Source: SHLQ01 sp033344795
Lineage (GTDB): Bacteria; Actinomycetota; Acidimicrobiia; Acidimicrobiales; SHLQ01
Assembly (NCBI GenBank): GCA_033344795.1
Contig: JAWPMS010000001.1
Coordinates: 248,001-312,000, forward strand
Direction: 5' to 3'
Length of the DNA stretch: 64,000 bases
Shown here piece after piece: positions 16,584 to 25,781 of the stretch (positions within the stretch are counted from its first letter, which is position 1; the number at the start of each line of letters is the position of its first letter). The notes under the pieces are model-generated. The model made no database searches and was not told the DNA's origin. It saw only the letters and a program-made list of their open reading frames with translations. The translations under genes and the position numbers were made by a program.

Positions 16584-18044
16584 ATGCCGTGGTGGTTGTG
16601 GGCCCTCGTAGTCATCGTCGTGTTGTTCGTTGGTCTCGCCATCCACGACATCACGCAGAAGCGTCACGCGATCCTGCGCAACTTTCCGGTCGTCGGCCAC
16701 CTGAGATATCTGATCGAGAAGATCGGTCCCGAGCTACGTCAGTACGTGGTGGCCGACAACGACGAGGAACTGCCCTTCAGCCGGGATCAGCGTCGCTTCA
16801 TCTACGCCTCAGCAAAGCAGCAGAACGCATATTTCGGATTTGGTACCGACAACGACATCAACGTTCCTGGGTACGTGCTTCTGCGCCACGCCGCCTTTCC
16901 GCATCCCGCACCGCCAGATGATCAGGCCGACCAGCTTCCGATGCGCAAGGTGCTCGGCGAGGCCCATGGACGAGCACACGCATTCCAACCACCCTCGTTG
17001 GTGAACGTCTCTGCGATGAGCTTCGGCTCTCTCTCGGCCCCGGCTGTCGAGGCACTCAATCGCGGTAGCAAGCTGGCCAACTGTTTGCACAACACCGGAG
17101 AAGGGGGCATCAGCAAACACCATCGCCATGGCGGACCGATCATGTTTCAAATCGGCACGGGGTACTTTGGCGCCCGAAATTCCGATGGAACCTTCTCACT
17201 CGATCGGTTGCTGGAGTCGATCGAGGGGTGTGACGTCAAGGCGATCGAGATCAAGCTCAGCCAAGGGGCCAAGCCGGGACTGGGTGGAGTGCTACCCGGC
17301 AAGAAGGTCACCCCAGAGATTGCCGAGGCGCGCGGCGTCGAGGTTGGGGTGACCGTCAAGAGTCCAAGCCGACATGTCGCGTTCGACGATGTGTCGTCAA
17401 TGATCGAGTTCTGCGAGCTGATTGCCAATGAGACCGGCATACCGACCGGAATCAAATCGGCAGTCGGCGAGAAGGCGTTTTGGATCGAACTTGCAGAACA
17501 GATGCACGTGAGCGGCAAGGGACCTGACTTCATCTCCATCGATGGCGGCGAGGGAGGCACTGGGGCTGCGCCGCTCGCGTTCAGCGATCACGTCGCCTTG
17601 CCCTTCCGACAGGGGTTCTCCGAGGTCTACCGCGCCTTTGCAGAGCAACGGATGCACGAACGAATGGTCTTTCTCGGGGCGGGACGTCTGGGTCTTCCCA
17701 CCGAGGCCATGGTCGCGTTCGCAATGGGCGTCGACGGCGTCGGCGTGGCCAGAGAAGCGATGATGGCCATCGGCTGTGTGCAGGCCCAGAAGTGCCACGA
17801 TGATCACTGCCCAACGGGCATCGCCACACAGAACACCTGGCTCACAAGGGGCCTCGACCCGACCGACAAGTCGGTCAGGCTCGCGAACTACGTAGGCGCG
17901 CTACGTCACGAATTGCGTCGTCTCGCAAACGCAATGGGCGCCGAGCACCCGAGCCTGGTCGATCCAGCAGCGGTCGAGATTCGACTCGAAGCCAACCACG
18001 TACAGCCTGTACGAGAAATCTACGGATACGACTCGAGCTGGTGA
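16584..18044 (+). CDS. FMN-binding glutamate synthase-like protein (GltB large-subunit domain)
   Basis: 486 residues. An N-terminal membrane helix (MPWWLWALVVIVVLFVGLA) precedes the FMN/iron-sulfur barrel of glutamate synthase. Motifs: VSAMSFGSLSAPAVEALN, GEGGISKHHRHGG, SIDGGEGGTGAAPLAF and the cluster cysteines in GCVQAQKCHDDHCPTGIA. There is no N-terminal glutaminase domain, as in stand-alone FMN-binding glutamate synthase family proteins, so its nitrogen donor and real reaction are uncertain. It shares a divergent promoter region with the PmbA-like gene. Confidence 0.9.
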   Translation: MPWWLWALVVIVVLFVGLAIHDITQKRHAILRNFPVVGHLRYLIEKIGPELRQYVVADNDEELPFSRDQRRFIYASAKQQNAYFGFGTDNDINVPGYVLLRHAAFPHPAPPDDQADQLPMRKVLGEAHGRAHAFQPPSLVNVSAMSFGSLSAPAVEALNRGSKLANCLHNTGEGGISKHHRHGGPIMFQIGTGYFGARNSDGTFSLDRLLESIEGCDVKAIEIKLSQGAKPGLGGVLPGKKVTPEIAEARGVEVGVTVKSPSRHVAFDDVSSMIEFCELIANETGIPTGIKSAVGEKAFWIELAEQMHVSGKGPDFISIDGGEGGTGAAPLAFSDHVALPFRQGFSEVYRAFAEQRMHERMVFLGAGRLGLPTEAMVAFAMGVDGVGVAREAMMAIGCVQAQKCHDDHCPTGIATQNTWLTRGLDPTDKSVRLANYVGALRHELRRLANAMGAEHPSLVDPAAVEIRLEANHVQPVREIYGYDSSW

Positions 18045-18051
18045 GCGCACC

Positions 18052-19026
18052 TCACGCCGCGTCCGGGGTGCTCTGCTTTCTTCCGATCTTTGCGCGGTAC
18101 ATGGCAGCATCCCCGCGAGCAAGCAAGTCAGCAAGCGTCTCATCGGGGGACCACTCCACGTATCCAACACTGAACGAGATCTGCGCGTCCAAAACACTCG
18201 AGCTGTTGTGTCTCTCCAGGTCATCCAGGATCCGCTGGTGGCGCTGCTCGAAATTCTCTTCACCGAGCCCGTAGTAGAGAATGGCGAACTCATCGCCGCC
18301 CAATCGACTCGCGACATCAGAAGCTCGCACCGCATTGGAGAGAAGACGTCCTGCAGCGCAGATCAAATCGTCACCCGATCTGTGACCGAACGAATCGTTG
18401 ACCGCCTTGAGGCCATCGAGATCGAAATAGGCGAGCGATATCGGCGTCTCCTCTCGCTTCGCGATCGCAAGGAGTTGCGATCCCGCAGCAAAGAGCCCGC
18501 GACGATTCAAGAGCCCCGTGAGCGAGTCCGTGTTGGCGAGACACCTGTGTGCGATCTCGCCATTGATGATTTCTGCGAGGTCGGAGAGGTTGTCCAACTC
18601 GTATTTGGTCAGCTGTCGAGAATTCCCGTCGATCAGACACAAGGTTCCAAGTGCTGCTCCACTCGGAGTCCGAAGCGGCGCTCCTGCATAGAACTTGATC
18701 TTCGGACCCGCCTCGACGAGCGGGTTGTCGGCAAACCGTTCGTCCTGGCTGGCATCATTGACAACGAAAACGTCGTCGCCCGCGATCGCGTGCCCGCAAA
18801 AAGAGATGTCTCGTGCGGTCTCCGTCGCGTCGAGACCGATGTTCGACGAGAACCACTGCCGATCTTTGTCGATGAGCGAAACGAGCACGATGGGGACATC
18901 GAACATTCGCTGGGCGAGTCGCGTCACGCGCTCGAAAGCAGGCTCCGACCCGCTGTCGAGAAGGCCAAGCGCGTGGAGCTCGGCAAGACGCTGTGCGTCG
19001 TCTTCCGGTATTGGTGCAGGGAGCAT
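18052..19026 (-). CDS. GAF-GGDEF diguanylate cyclase
   Basis: 324 residues: a GAF domain (about 20-150; ISFCGHAIAGDDVFVVNDAS, FYAGAPLRTPSGAALGTLC) and a GGDEF domain (about 160-320) with intact RLGGDEFAI and an RxxD inhibitory site (RASD). It should synthesise cyclic di-GMP in response to a ligand or redox cue bound by GAF. GGAGAG ten bases before ATG 19026 supports this start (MLPAPIPEDD). Confidence 0.92.
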   Translation of the reverse strand: MLPAPIPEDDAQRLAELHALGLLDSGSEPAFERVTRLAQRMFDVPIVLVSLIDKDRQWFSSNIGLDATETARDISFCGHAIAGDDVFVVNDASQDERFADNPLVEAGPKIKFYAGAPLRTPSGAALGTLCLIDGNSRQLTKYELDNLSDLAEIINGEIAHRCLANTDSLTGLLNRRGLFAAGSQLLAIAKREETPISLAYFDLDGLKAVNDSFGHRSGDDLICAAGRLLSNAVRASDVASRLGGDEFAILYYGLGEENFEQRHQRILDDLERHNSSSVLDAQISFSVGYVEWSPDETLADLLARGDAAMYRAKIGRKQSTPDAA

Positions 19027-19112
19027 GTTCCGCCAACTCTCCGTGATTCCTCGCGTGCCGCCGCCACCCATCGGGCGCGATGCTGACAATTTTGAGGTGT
19101 CGTTCGACCCTT

Positions 19113-21179
19113 TTAGCCGACGGGAATCGTGAAGAATTCGCTCGTGTGGCCGCCGTCGTTCACTTCGAACCACTCGTTCAACGCAGCTTCTTCGGCGGCT
19201 GATGGCGCACGTCCTTCTCGTTCGAAGGCAAAGAGTTCGGCGGGAGGTTCGTTCCACGTGGACACAGCCACGATGACCTCGTCATCACCGACGGCAACAA
19301 CCTGCACGTCGCCTTGACGCAGATCGATGTCGAGGCGAGGATCGGTCAGCTCACGCCATGACTGCCCATCGTTCGAGAACAAGATCTCGAGACCTTGAGC
19401 GATCTCCTCTTCAGGCTCTGTGGGCATGATCTCTTCGTAGGCTCGCTCGAAGTCGCTGTTCGTGAACGTCACCAGATCATCGCCGGTTTCGGGGTCGAGG
19501 AACGTCTGCGAACCGCTCAGTCGACCGATTCGAACGATCTCCTCACTTGGTTCGCCATACAATTGTTCTTGGGTCAGCGAGTAGATGTCTGCACCGTCCG
19601 GACCGGCCAAGCTGACGGTGCCGCCGTCGCTCGAGTACGTCATGGTCAGCGTGTAGCCGTCCTTGGTGACCGTGATCACCTCAGGTCCACCGAAGTCGGG
19701 ATACGGCTCGGTGGAGCCTCGCATGACAACCGCGATGCCGGCGGGGCCATGCACGGCTTGCGGATACGCACCATAGAGCTCGGTGCTCAGCGTGCCAGCC
19801 GCCCAGCTCTCACCGCCGTCTGACGAAACAAAGGATTGCGGCTGTCCGAGCTCGTCACCACCGACCAACACGAGATTCGACCCGGCGACGGCGAGCAGGC
19901 CATGACCTGCGCCAGGGATCGAATCGGCCACGTCCCAGTCGCTTCCATTCGTCGAACGGAGGACGACCAGCGCAGGTCCGCCGTCTGGGGTCTCCTGCCA
20001 CTGCTGGACCACCGCGACGAACGCTCCATCGACCTCGACAAGACTGCTCGCATACCCACTGACGGGTAGTGTTTTCTCCACCCAGGGCCCGGCGACAGGA
20101 CCAGTGAGGACGCTGTTGTCGGGCATCTCTCCGGGGCCCTCATAGATCGAGGACAGCTGTTCGTAGATTGCGTCGCCGGGCTCGATCGTCGCGATGACCT
20201 CTGGCTCGACCTCAACATAGTTCTCTTCGAACTCCTGCTCGATCGCTTGGCGCTCTTCATCGGTCTCGGCGGCGCTCATCGCCTCCTCGAACTCCATCCA
20301 GAAGCTCTCGTCCTCTTGGTGGTTACATTTCTGGACGATGATCGCTTCGGAATCTGAGAAGTTGAGGCCGCAATAGTTCTCCAGGGCGTCCTCGTCGAGG
20401 ATGCCTGCGTCAAACAGGATCCGCATCTCATCGAGGCCGTGCGGCTCGGTCATCGTCAACAAGGCAACGCCGGAATCGCCCAGCGCAAGACCGGTGATGC
20501 TGCGATATACCGGGCCCTCATCGTCGCTGGTGGCGGGCAGCTCGGTCAGTGTCCAGGACTCGAGATCGGTTGAGCTGGCGAGAAACTGCTTTGGCCCCTC
20601 AGGTGGTCCGAAGAAGTGGTCTGCAGCATCTTCGCTCTCCTCGAACGCTTCCCACTGTTCGACGACTGCAACGACGGTGCCCTCGTGTTCGGCGAGCCGA
20701 TAGACGTTGGAATTCTGGGGAAGGCCGGGGAACGCTCGCTCGTCCCATTCGATCCCGTCGACCGACGTACGCAGGGTCTGGCCCGATGGGCCGTAGCCGA
20801 TCCCGATGTATCGAGAACCGTCAAAGATGATGGATCCCTCGCCTCCGCCGTAGTACGCGGAGTCTGCGACCATGTCGACGGCCATTTCCTCGTCGCCGGC
20901 ATGCACCACGGTCGTCGAGGGGGAACGCTCGACCGAAACCTCGTCAGCGACGGTGGGTTCTGACTTTGGTGCGTCCTGGTCTTGAGCTTCCTCGGACTCG
21001 TCGGCTGGTTCGGTGGCCACGGCCACCTCGGTGGCCTCGTCAGACGTCGCCACATACGCGCCAGCAAGTAGCGCGGCCACAAGCGCGCCGCCGCTGAGCA
21101 TGACGAACAATCGACTCTTCGTGGAGTCTGGTTCGGCCGCTTTCAACTCGATGTCGACTAGCTCCGCTTGCTCATCCAT
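19113..21179 (-). CDS. Membrane-anchored beta-propeller protein with Asp-box-like repeats
   Basis: 688 residues. Acidic cytoplasmic N-terminus (about 1-22), one membrane helix (LFVMLSGGALVAALLAGAYV), an acidic Thr/Glu-rich linker (about 47-110), then an extracytoplasmic domain with sialidase/BNR-type repeats such as TSVDGIEWDE, STNGSDWDV, SSDGGESW and SNDGQSWREL. A long helical acidic insert lies near residues 270-330. No catalytic sialidase residues were recognised, so it is probably a binding or structural protein. AAGGAAA lies seven bases before the ATG. Confidence 0.8.
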   Translation of the reverse strand: MDEQAELVDIELKAAEPDSTKSRLFVMLSGGALVAALLAGAYVATSDEATEVAVATEPADESEEAQDQDAPKSEPTVADEVSVERSPSTTVVHAGDEEMAVDMVADSAYYGGGEGSIIFDGSRYIGIGYGPSGQTLRTSVDGIEWDERAFPGLPQNSNVYRLAEHEGTVVAVVEQWEAFEESEDAADHFFGPPEGPKQFLASSTDLESWTLTELPATSDDEGPVYRSITGLALGDSGVALLTMTEPHGLDEMRILFDAGILDEDALENYCGLNFSDSEAIIVQKCNHQEDESFWMEFEEAMSAAETDEERQAIEQEFEENYVEVEPEVIATIEPGDAIYEQLSSIYEGPGEMPDNSVLTGPVAGPWVEKTLPVSGYASSLVEVDGAFVAVVQQWQETPDGGPALVVLRSTNGSDWDVADSIPGAGHGLLAVAGSNLVLVGGDELGQPQSFVSSDGGESWAAGTLSTELYGAYPQAVHGPAGIAVVMRGSTEPYPDFGGPEVITVTKDGYTLTMTYSSDGGTVSLAGPDGADIYSLTQEQLYGEPSEEIVRIGRLSGSQTFLDPETGDDLVTFTNSDFERAYEEIMPTEPEEEIAQGLEILFSNDGQSWRELTDPRLDIDLRQGDVQVVAVGDDEVIVAVSTWNEPPAELFAFEREGRAPSAAEEAALNEWFEVNDGGHTSEFFTIPVG

Positions 21180-21316
21180 CTCAAATTTCCTTGTCTCGGC
21201 TACCCACTAGACGCTCAGCGGCCCGGTTTGGTTCCCTTTTCCTTCGACATTTTGTAACAGGCCCTGACAAAAGAACATAGGGCGCGCTCCCTAACCGTCC
21301 CAGCCCTCTTGTGGAG

Positions 21317-23938
21317 TTACGTGTCGCGGCGTTGTCGTCGACGGCCCAGCGGTACTGCCGAGTTGGTGGTCAACGCGGCGACAAGTGCCGTCCAACCCGT
21401 TTGATGGCTCGCACCCAGGCCTCTGCCGGTGTCCCCATGGAAGTACTCGTGGAACAACAGCCGATCGTGCCATGCGCCGCCTGGCGCATACAGCTCGTGC
21501 TCGGCCATGGCGGGACGTACGCCGCTGTCGTCATCGACTTCAAACAGACGTACGAGGCGCTCCCCGAGCTGATCGGCAACCTCACCGAGGCTCAGCTTGT
21601 TTCCCGAACCCTTCGGAAACTCGACGGTCAGTTCACCGCTGGCCCAATAGTCGAAACGACGAAGTGATTCGATCAGTAGGTAGTTCAGCGGAAACCAGAC
21701 CGGGCCGCGCCAGTTGGAGTTGCCGCCGAACAGATCGCTCGGAGACTCACCAGGTTCGTATCCAACCGAGAAGTGTTGCCCGTCGACCGAGAGGCTGTAG
21801 GGCTCGTCCAGATGTCGCTTGGACAACCCGCGCAGTCCGTATGCCGAGAGGAACTCCTCCTCGTCGAGTACCGATTGCAGAAGGCGACACAACCGGTCGG
21901 GACTCACCAGGGAGAGCAGCACGTCTCCGTTCTCATTGGTGTGCATGTGGGTCGAGAACTCGGCCTTGTTCTCTCGAAACCACCGCAGATGCCCAGCAAA
22001 CTCCGGCAACCGCTCGAGATTGGCCGCCGACACGATTCGGGTGGCGAAGATCGGAATCAGCCCAACCATCGACCGCACGGCGATCGGTATCGACTCGTCG
22101 CCGATGCGAAGCTTGTCGTAGTAGAACTCGTCGTCCTCGTGCCAGAGGTCGTGCTCGTTCATGGCTGTCGAGATGTACGCAAAGTGTTCAGCGAATTTCG
22201 TCGCGAGGTCTTCGTACGACGGTTGGTCGTTGCTCAGCCGAAGCGAGATATCCAGTAGGTCGAGCGCATACATCGCCATCCACGCCGTGGCGTCGGCTTG
22301 TTCAAGACGCCCAGAGCCGAGCCCTTCGGATCGGTTGAAAGGCCCGATGTTGTCGAGACCGAGGAAGCCACCATCGAACAGGTTGTTTCCGTCGACGTCG
22401 CGGCGATTGACCCACCATGTGAAGTTGAGCATGAGTTTGTGGAGCACCCGTTCGAGAAAGTGAGTGTCCCACCCACCATCGAGCTCGAAGACCCGAAGCG
22501 CGGCCCATGCCTGCACCGGCGGATTGACGTCGCTGAAACTCCACTCGTACGCGGGAAGCTGCCCATTTGGGTGCTGGTACCACTCACGCCCCAGAAGAAT
22601 GAGCTGTGCCTTGGCGAAGGTCGGGTCTACCAGGGTGAAGGGCAGACAGTGAAAGGCCGTGTCCCAAGCGGCATACCAGGGGTACTCCCAGGTGTCGGGC
22701 ATCGCGATGACGTCGGCGTTGTTGAGATGACGCCAGCGGTTGTTGCGCCCGTATCGACGGGACTCGGGTGGCGGATCCGAGACGGGGTCTCCATCAAGCC
22801 ATTGGTCGACATCGAAGTGGTACCACTGTTTCGAGTACAACAAGCCCGCCAGCGCTTGCCGCGTAATGGCTCGACGCTCCGGGGAGATTCCGGCCGGAGC
22901 GACGTCATCATGGAACTGGTCTGCCTCATCCTTGCGGGCGCGGAGCACCCGCTCGAATTCGTCACCCACCGAGCGTGCCGTCGGCGCCAACCTGACCCGA
23001 ACCTGTGCGCTCTCACCTGGCTCGACATCGAATCGGAACCACAACGAACCCTTGGTTCCCTTCTGCTCCGGATTGACGGTGGCGGCGCCTCTCACCACAT
23101 GGTCGTTGATTCCGTCCTTCGGGAACTTCGTCGTCGCGGCTTCGCCATGGACCAGCGGTCGATTCGTCTCGTTCTCGCACACGAGGACTTGTGCTCCGGC
23201 GCTGCACGTGAGCTCCAAACGGCCGGTGTTTGCTTCGTCGAGCGTGAGCCCACCGTGCTCGGCGGCAGACAAGACCGGCGCCGACTCCTTGGGAACTCCC
23301 CCGTCGACGCTGCGGCCCCAACTCCAGCGATTGCGGAACCAGGCAGTGGGCAGAATGTGGATCGTGTCTCGAACCGACGACGTGTTCGTGACGGTGATCT
23401 GCACGCACAGATCGTCGGGAGCATTCTTGGCATGGACGACGTCTACGTCCCACCAACCGTCGTCGAATACCCCGGTGTCGAGCAGCTCGTATTCGGGGAC
23501 CAGCCGATCGAGCTCTGCGTTTCGCTGTCGAAGTTCGTCGTAAGGAAACTCGGTGCGCGGATACGCGTACACGGCTCGACCCCAGGAATGTGTTGGTGTC
23601 GCGTCGAGGTACCACCACTCTTCCTTGACGTCTTCCGCGTGGTTTCCTTCATGCCCGTTGAGTCCGAACAATCGCTCCTTGAGGTGGGGGTCACGTCCGT
23701 TCCACAGGGCGAGGGCCAGACACCAGCGCTGATCCCGGTCGGAGAACCCGCACAGACCGTCCTCGTTCCACCGATAGGCACGACTGCGGGAGTCTTCATA
23801 CGTGAACGAGTTCCACGCGTCGCCGTTGGCGCTGTAGTCCTCGCGGACGGTTCCCCAGGCGCGCTCTGCCAGATACGGACCCCAGGCAGTCCAGGAGTCA
23901 TAGTCGTCGATGAGCCGTCGATGCTCGGGAAGACTCAT
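21317..23938 (-). CDS. GH63-type glycoside hydrolase (MGH1-like)
   Basis: 873 residues with the (alpha/alpha)6-barrel segments of GH63/MGH1-like enzymes: NDHVVRGAA in the N-terminal beta domain, WYAAWDTAFHCLPF, RLEQADATAWMAMY, WRGPVWFPLNYLL and GLGASHQTGWTALV. It is cytoplasmic, having no signal peptide. Characterised relatives cleave glucosides or mannosides, including mannosyl- and glucosyl-glycerate. Because glucosylglycerate genes appear to lie 6-11 kb away, this substrate is worth considering, but those hydrolases are usually about half this length. Confidence 0.85.
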   Translation of the reverse strand: MSLPEHRRLIDDYDSWTAWGPYLAERAWGTVREDYSANGDAWNSFTYEDSRSRAYRWNEDGLCGFSDRDQRWCLALALWNGRDPHLKERLFGLNGHEGNHAEDVKEEWWYLDATPTHSWGRAVYAYPRTEFPYDELRQRNAELDRLVPEYELLDTGVFDDGWWDVDVVHAKNAPDDLCVQITVTNTSSVRDTIHILPTAWFRNRWSWGRSVDGGVPKESAPVLSAAEHGGLTLDEANTGRLELTCSAGAQVLVCENETNRPLVHGEAATTKFPKDGINDHVVRGAATVNPEQKGTKGSLWFRFDVEPGESAQVRVRLAPTARSVGDEFERVLRARKDEADQFHDDVAPAGISPERRAITRQALAGLLYSKQWYHFDVDQWLDGDPVSDPPPESRRYGRNNRWRHLNNADVIAMPDTWEYPWYAAWDTAFHCLPFTLVDPTFAKAQLILLGREWYQHPNGQLPAYEWSFSDVNPPVQAWAALRVFELDGGWDTHFLERVLHKLMLNFTWWVNRRDVDGNNLFDGGFLGLDNIGPFNRSEGLGSGRLEQADATAWMAMYALDLLDISLRLSNDQPSYEDLATKFAEHFAYISTAMNEHDLWHEDDEFYYDKLRIGDESIPIAVRSMVGLIPIFATRIVSAANLERLPEFAGHLRWFRENKAEFSTHMHTNENGDVLLSLVSPDRLCRLLQSVLDEEEFLSAYGLRGLSKRHLDEPYSLSVDGQHFSVGYEPGESPSDLFGGNSNWRGPVWFPLNYLLIESLRRFDYWASGELTVEFPKGSGNKLSLGEVADQLGERLVRLFEVDDDSGVRPAMAEHELYAPGGAWHDRLLFHEYFHGDTGRGLGASHQTGWTALVAALTTNSAVPLGRRRQRRDT

Positions 23939-24064
23939 GGCGATCTGGGGGGTGGTTTGTGCACGTCGGAAACCGTACCGTTTGGATCGCCGAGCATGGG
24001 GCTTCGACCGACCCGATCGAAATGATCGACCAGAGACAGCGCCCCGACAACCGGGCGAAGACGG

Positions 24065-25261
24065 CTACTCCGGCGCGACGATGAGCTCGATCTCTGGCGC
24101 AACCAGGCGATCGGAAACCACCGTCTGTGGATCTGCACCAAGGCTGTTCGGCGAGTCACACGTGTCGAGCATCTCGGTGAGCGCCGCTCGCTCGTCGCTG
24201 TTCACCGTGAGTTGCCAGTGTGTCTTCACCGAAATCCAGTCAACGGCGTACGCACACCAGATCTCTCGAGAGCTCGGCTTCCAGGCCGCGGGATCTTGTG
24301 CCCGCGGGTTGTAACCAGCGCCAGCCGAGACGATCTGCAACGTGGCGCCATGGCGCTGATCGGAGACATAGGCCTGGCGAGTGGCGGGCGACCAGAGGGC
24401 ACCCCCGGAGGCGTGGACCACGGAGGGGGGAACGAGGGCGACGACATCAGCCTCGAGTGTGCGAGTGAGTGTCGTGTCGAGATAACGATCGACCCATTGA
24501 CCCCGGTCGGGCACACACTCGAGCTGGTCTGCCCAAACGATGGGGATCCGGGATCGAGCGATGAGCACCTGTTCTGCCAGATCGAGGCAGCCGTCTTCTT
24601 CGAAGACCCAGTTGGCGGGGTCAAAGGCCTCCGTGTCGGACTCCGGCGTCGTCTCGGGGATCTCGTCCAGGCTCTGACGCGCAATTGCGGGGGCAGCGAG
24701 AGCGAGCTCACGCAGCTTGTCCAGCCTGTCCTCGTCGGTCTCCGCCGCGAAGACCACGTCGGGAACATCGGAGTCAGGACCTTCATCCGGCGCAGATGCA
24801 CCCGCTTGCGCAATCAGGACGATTGCCGCAGCGAGGAGCAGACACGCTCCAGCCACCACGCCGGCGACGGTGTACATGGCGCGCCGGTCGGCTTGCGCCT
24901 GGCGGGACAGGGTCTGGACGGGTGGCGACTCTTCAGCGCTCTGGGAAACCCACACCGCAGGGAGCAGGTCACGTGGCGCTTGCCCGTCGTCGGGCGCACG
25001 CCAGCGCCCCGTCTCGTCGCGGAGCCATCCGGCGATGGGCGGATAGTCCTCGGGCCACTCTTCAGGGGCGCGCCAAAGACCGTCCAGGTCCATCCACCAA
25101 CCTGGGCCGCCACGTCGATTCTTTTCGTCGGGGAGTTCGCCTCGTACAACCACGTCTATCCGTTGTTCTCCAGTGCCGCCATTCCGAACAGCCAAGGCCG
25201 TTGGCAAGAAGTCTTTCACTCTCTGGTGTTTCGACACAAGACCAGTCGAAACCCACTCCAC
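24065..25261 (-). CDS. Membrane protein with apparently inactivated DUF1524/GmrSD-type HNH domain
   Basis: Up to 398 residues. Two tandem tryptophan units (GWWMDLDGLWRAP and GWLRDETGRWRAP) recall DUF2510; then a membrane helix (about 130-152) and an outside domain (about 222-370). That domain follows the secreted DUF1524 nuclease pattern: GCLDLAEQVLI, GQWVDRYLD, GALWSPATRQAYVSD, DPAAWKPS, CAYAVDWISVKTHWQLTV, ERAALTEML. Where active members have D-x-D-H-x-V-x-L, this one has LEADVVALV, so the catalytic His is replaced by Asp. It is probably not a nuclease. The start is uncertain (GTG 25261; an internal ATG at 25093 would cut the first repeat). Confidence 0.65.
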   Translation of the reverse strand: MEWVSTGLVSKHQRVKDFLPTALAVRNGGTGEQRIDVVVRGELPDEKNRRGGPGWWMDLDGLWRAPEEWPEDYPPIAGWLRDETGRWRAPDDGQAPRDLLPAVWVSQSAEESPPVQTLSRQAQADRRAMYTVAGVVAGACLLLAAAIVLIAQAGASAPDEGPDSDVPDVVFAAETDEDRLDKLRELALAAPAIARQSLDEIPETTPESDTEAFDPANWVFEEDGCLDLAEQVLIARSRIPIVWADQLECVPDRGQWVDRYLDTTLTRTLEADVVALVPPSVVHASGGALWSPATRQAYVSDQRHGATLQIVSAGAGYNPRAQDPAAWKPSSREIWCAYAVDWISVKTHWQLTVNSDERAALTEMLDTCDSPNSLGADPQTVVSDRLVAPEIELIVAPE

Positions 25262-25412
25262 GACGAGTGGTCGATTGACTATTCAGTCCTACCTTGCGTA
25301 GCAATTTTGTCACTTCGAGACCACTGTCACACGCTACGGCGCCCCAAAAAGCTCGGAGAGCGCGAACCGCGCGAACCTGTTCTGCGCGCTGGCGATGTGA
25401 CAGGCTTTGTGC

Positions 25413-25781
25413 ATGAGCCATGCAGTAGACCCCAACGATCTTTCCGCAGTCGCAGAGCCCTACGGAACCACCCCGTTCCTGCTGTACAGCTCGGCCGACG
25501 GGTCGGCACGGGTCAACCATGTCTTGGCACGCATCGAGCACGGCGAGCCAGTCGTCATCGTGCGCGGATTCGGTCGAGGTGTGCACCGCCGCGTCGAGGA
25601 TGGTGCGATGCTGTCGTTGCTCTGGCCAGCGCCCGACGGAATCGAGTTCAGCCTCATTGCCGATGGTGTCGGGGCACTGGGCGACGGACCAGACGGTGAG
25701 TCCGACCCGATTCTCTCGATCAATATCAGTGCTGCGGTGCTTCATCGACCTGCTCCGGTCGACGGCAACGCCACATGCTGA
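25413..25781 (+). CDS. Small PNPOx-like split-barrel protein
   Basis: 122 residues with the pattern of FMN-binding split-barrel proteins related to pyridoxamine 5'-phosphate oxidase: EPYGTTPFLLYSSADGSARV, PVVIVRGFGRGVHRRVEDGA, then LSLLWPAPDG and ISAAVLHRP. Such small members may bind FMN, F420 or haem; no specific ligand can be inferred. The ATG at 25413 follows CAGGCT by six bases. The last seven bases overlap the next gene, so the two are co-transcribed. Confidence 0.65.
   Translation: MSHAVDPNDLSAVAEPYGTTPFLLYSSADGSARVNHVLARIEHGEPVVIVRGFGRGVHRRVEDGAMLSLLWPAPDGIEFSLIADGVGALGDGPDGESDPILSINISAAVLHRPAPVDGNATC

Noticed and set aside
22298..24025. A plus-strand open frame of about 575 codons
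   Set aside because: Antisense to the GH63 gene, whose barrel motifs are intact; the antisense translation shows no domain.
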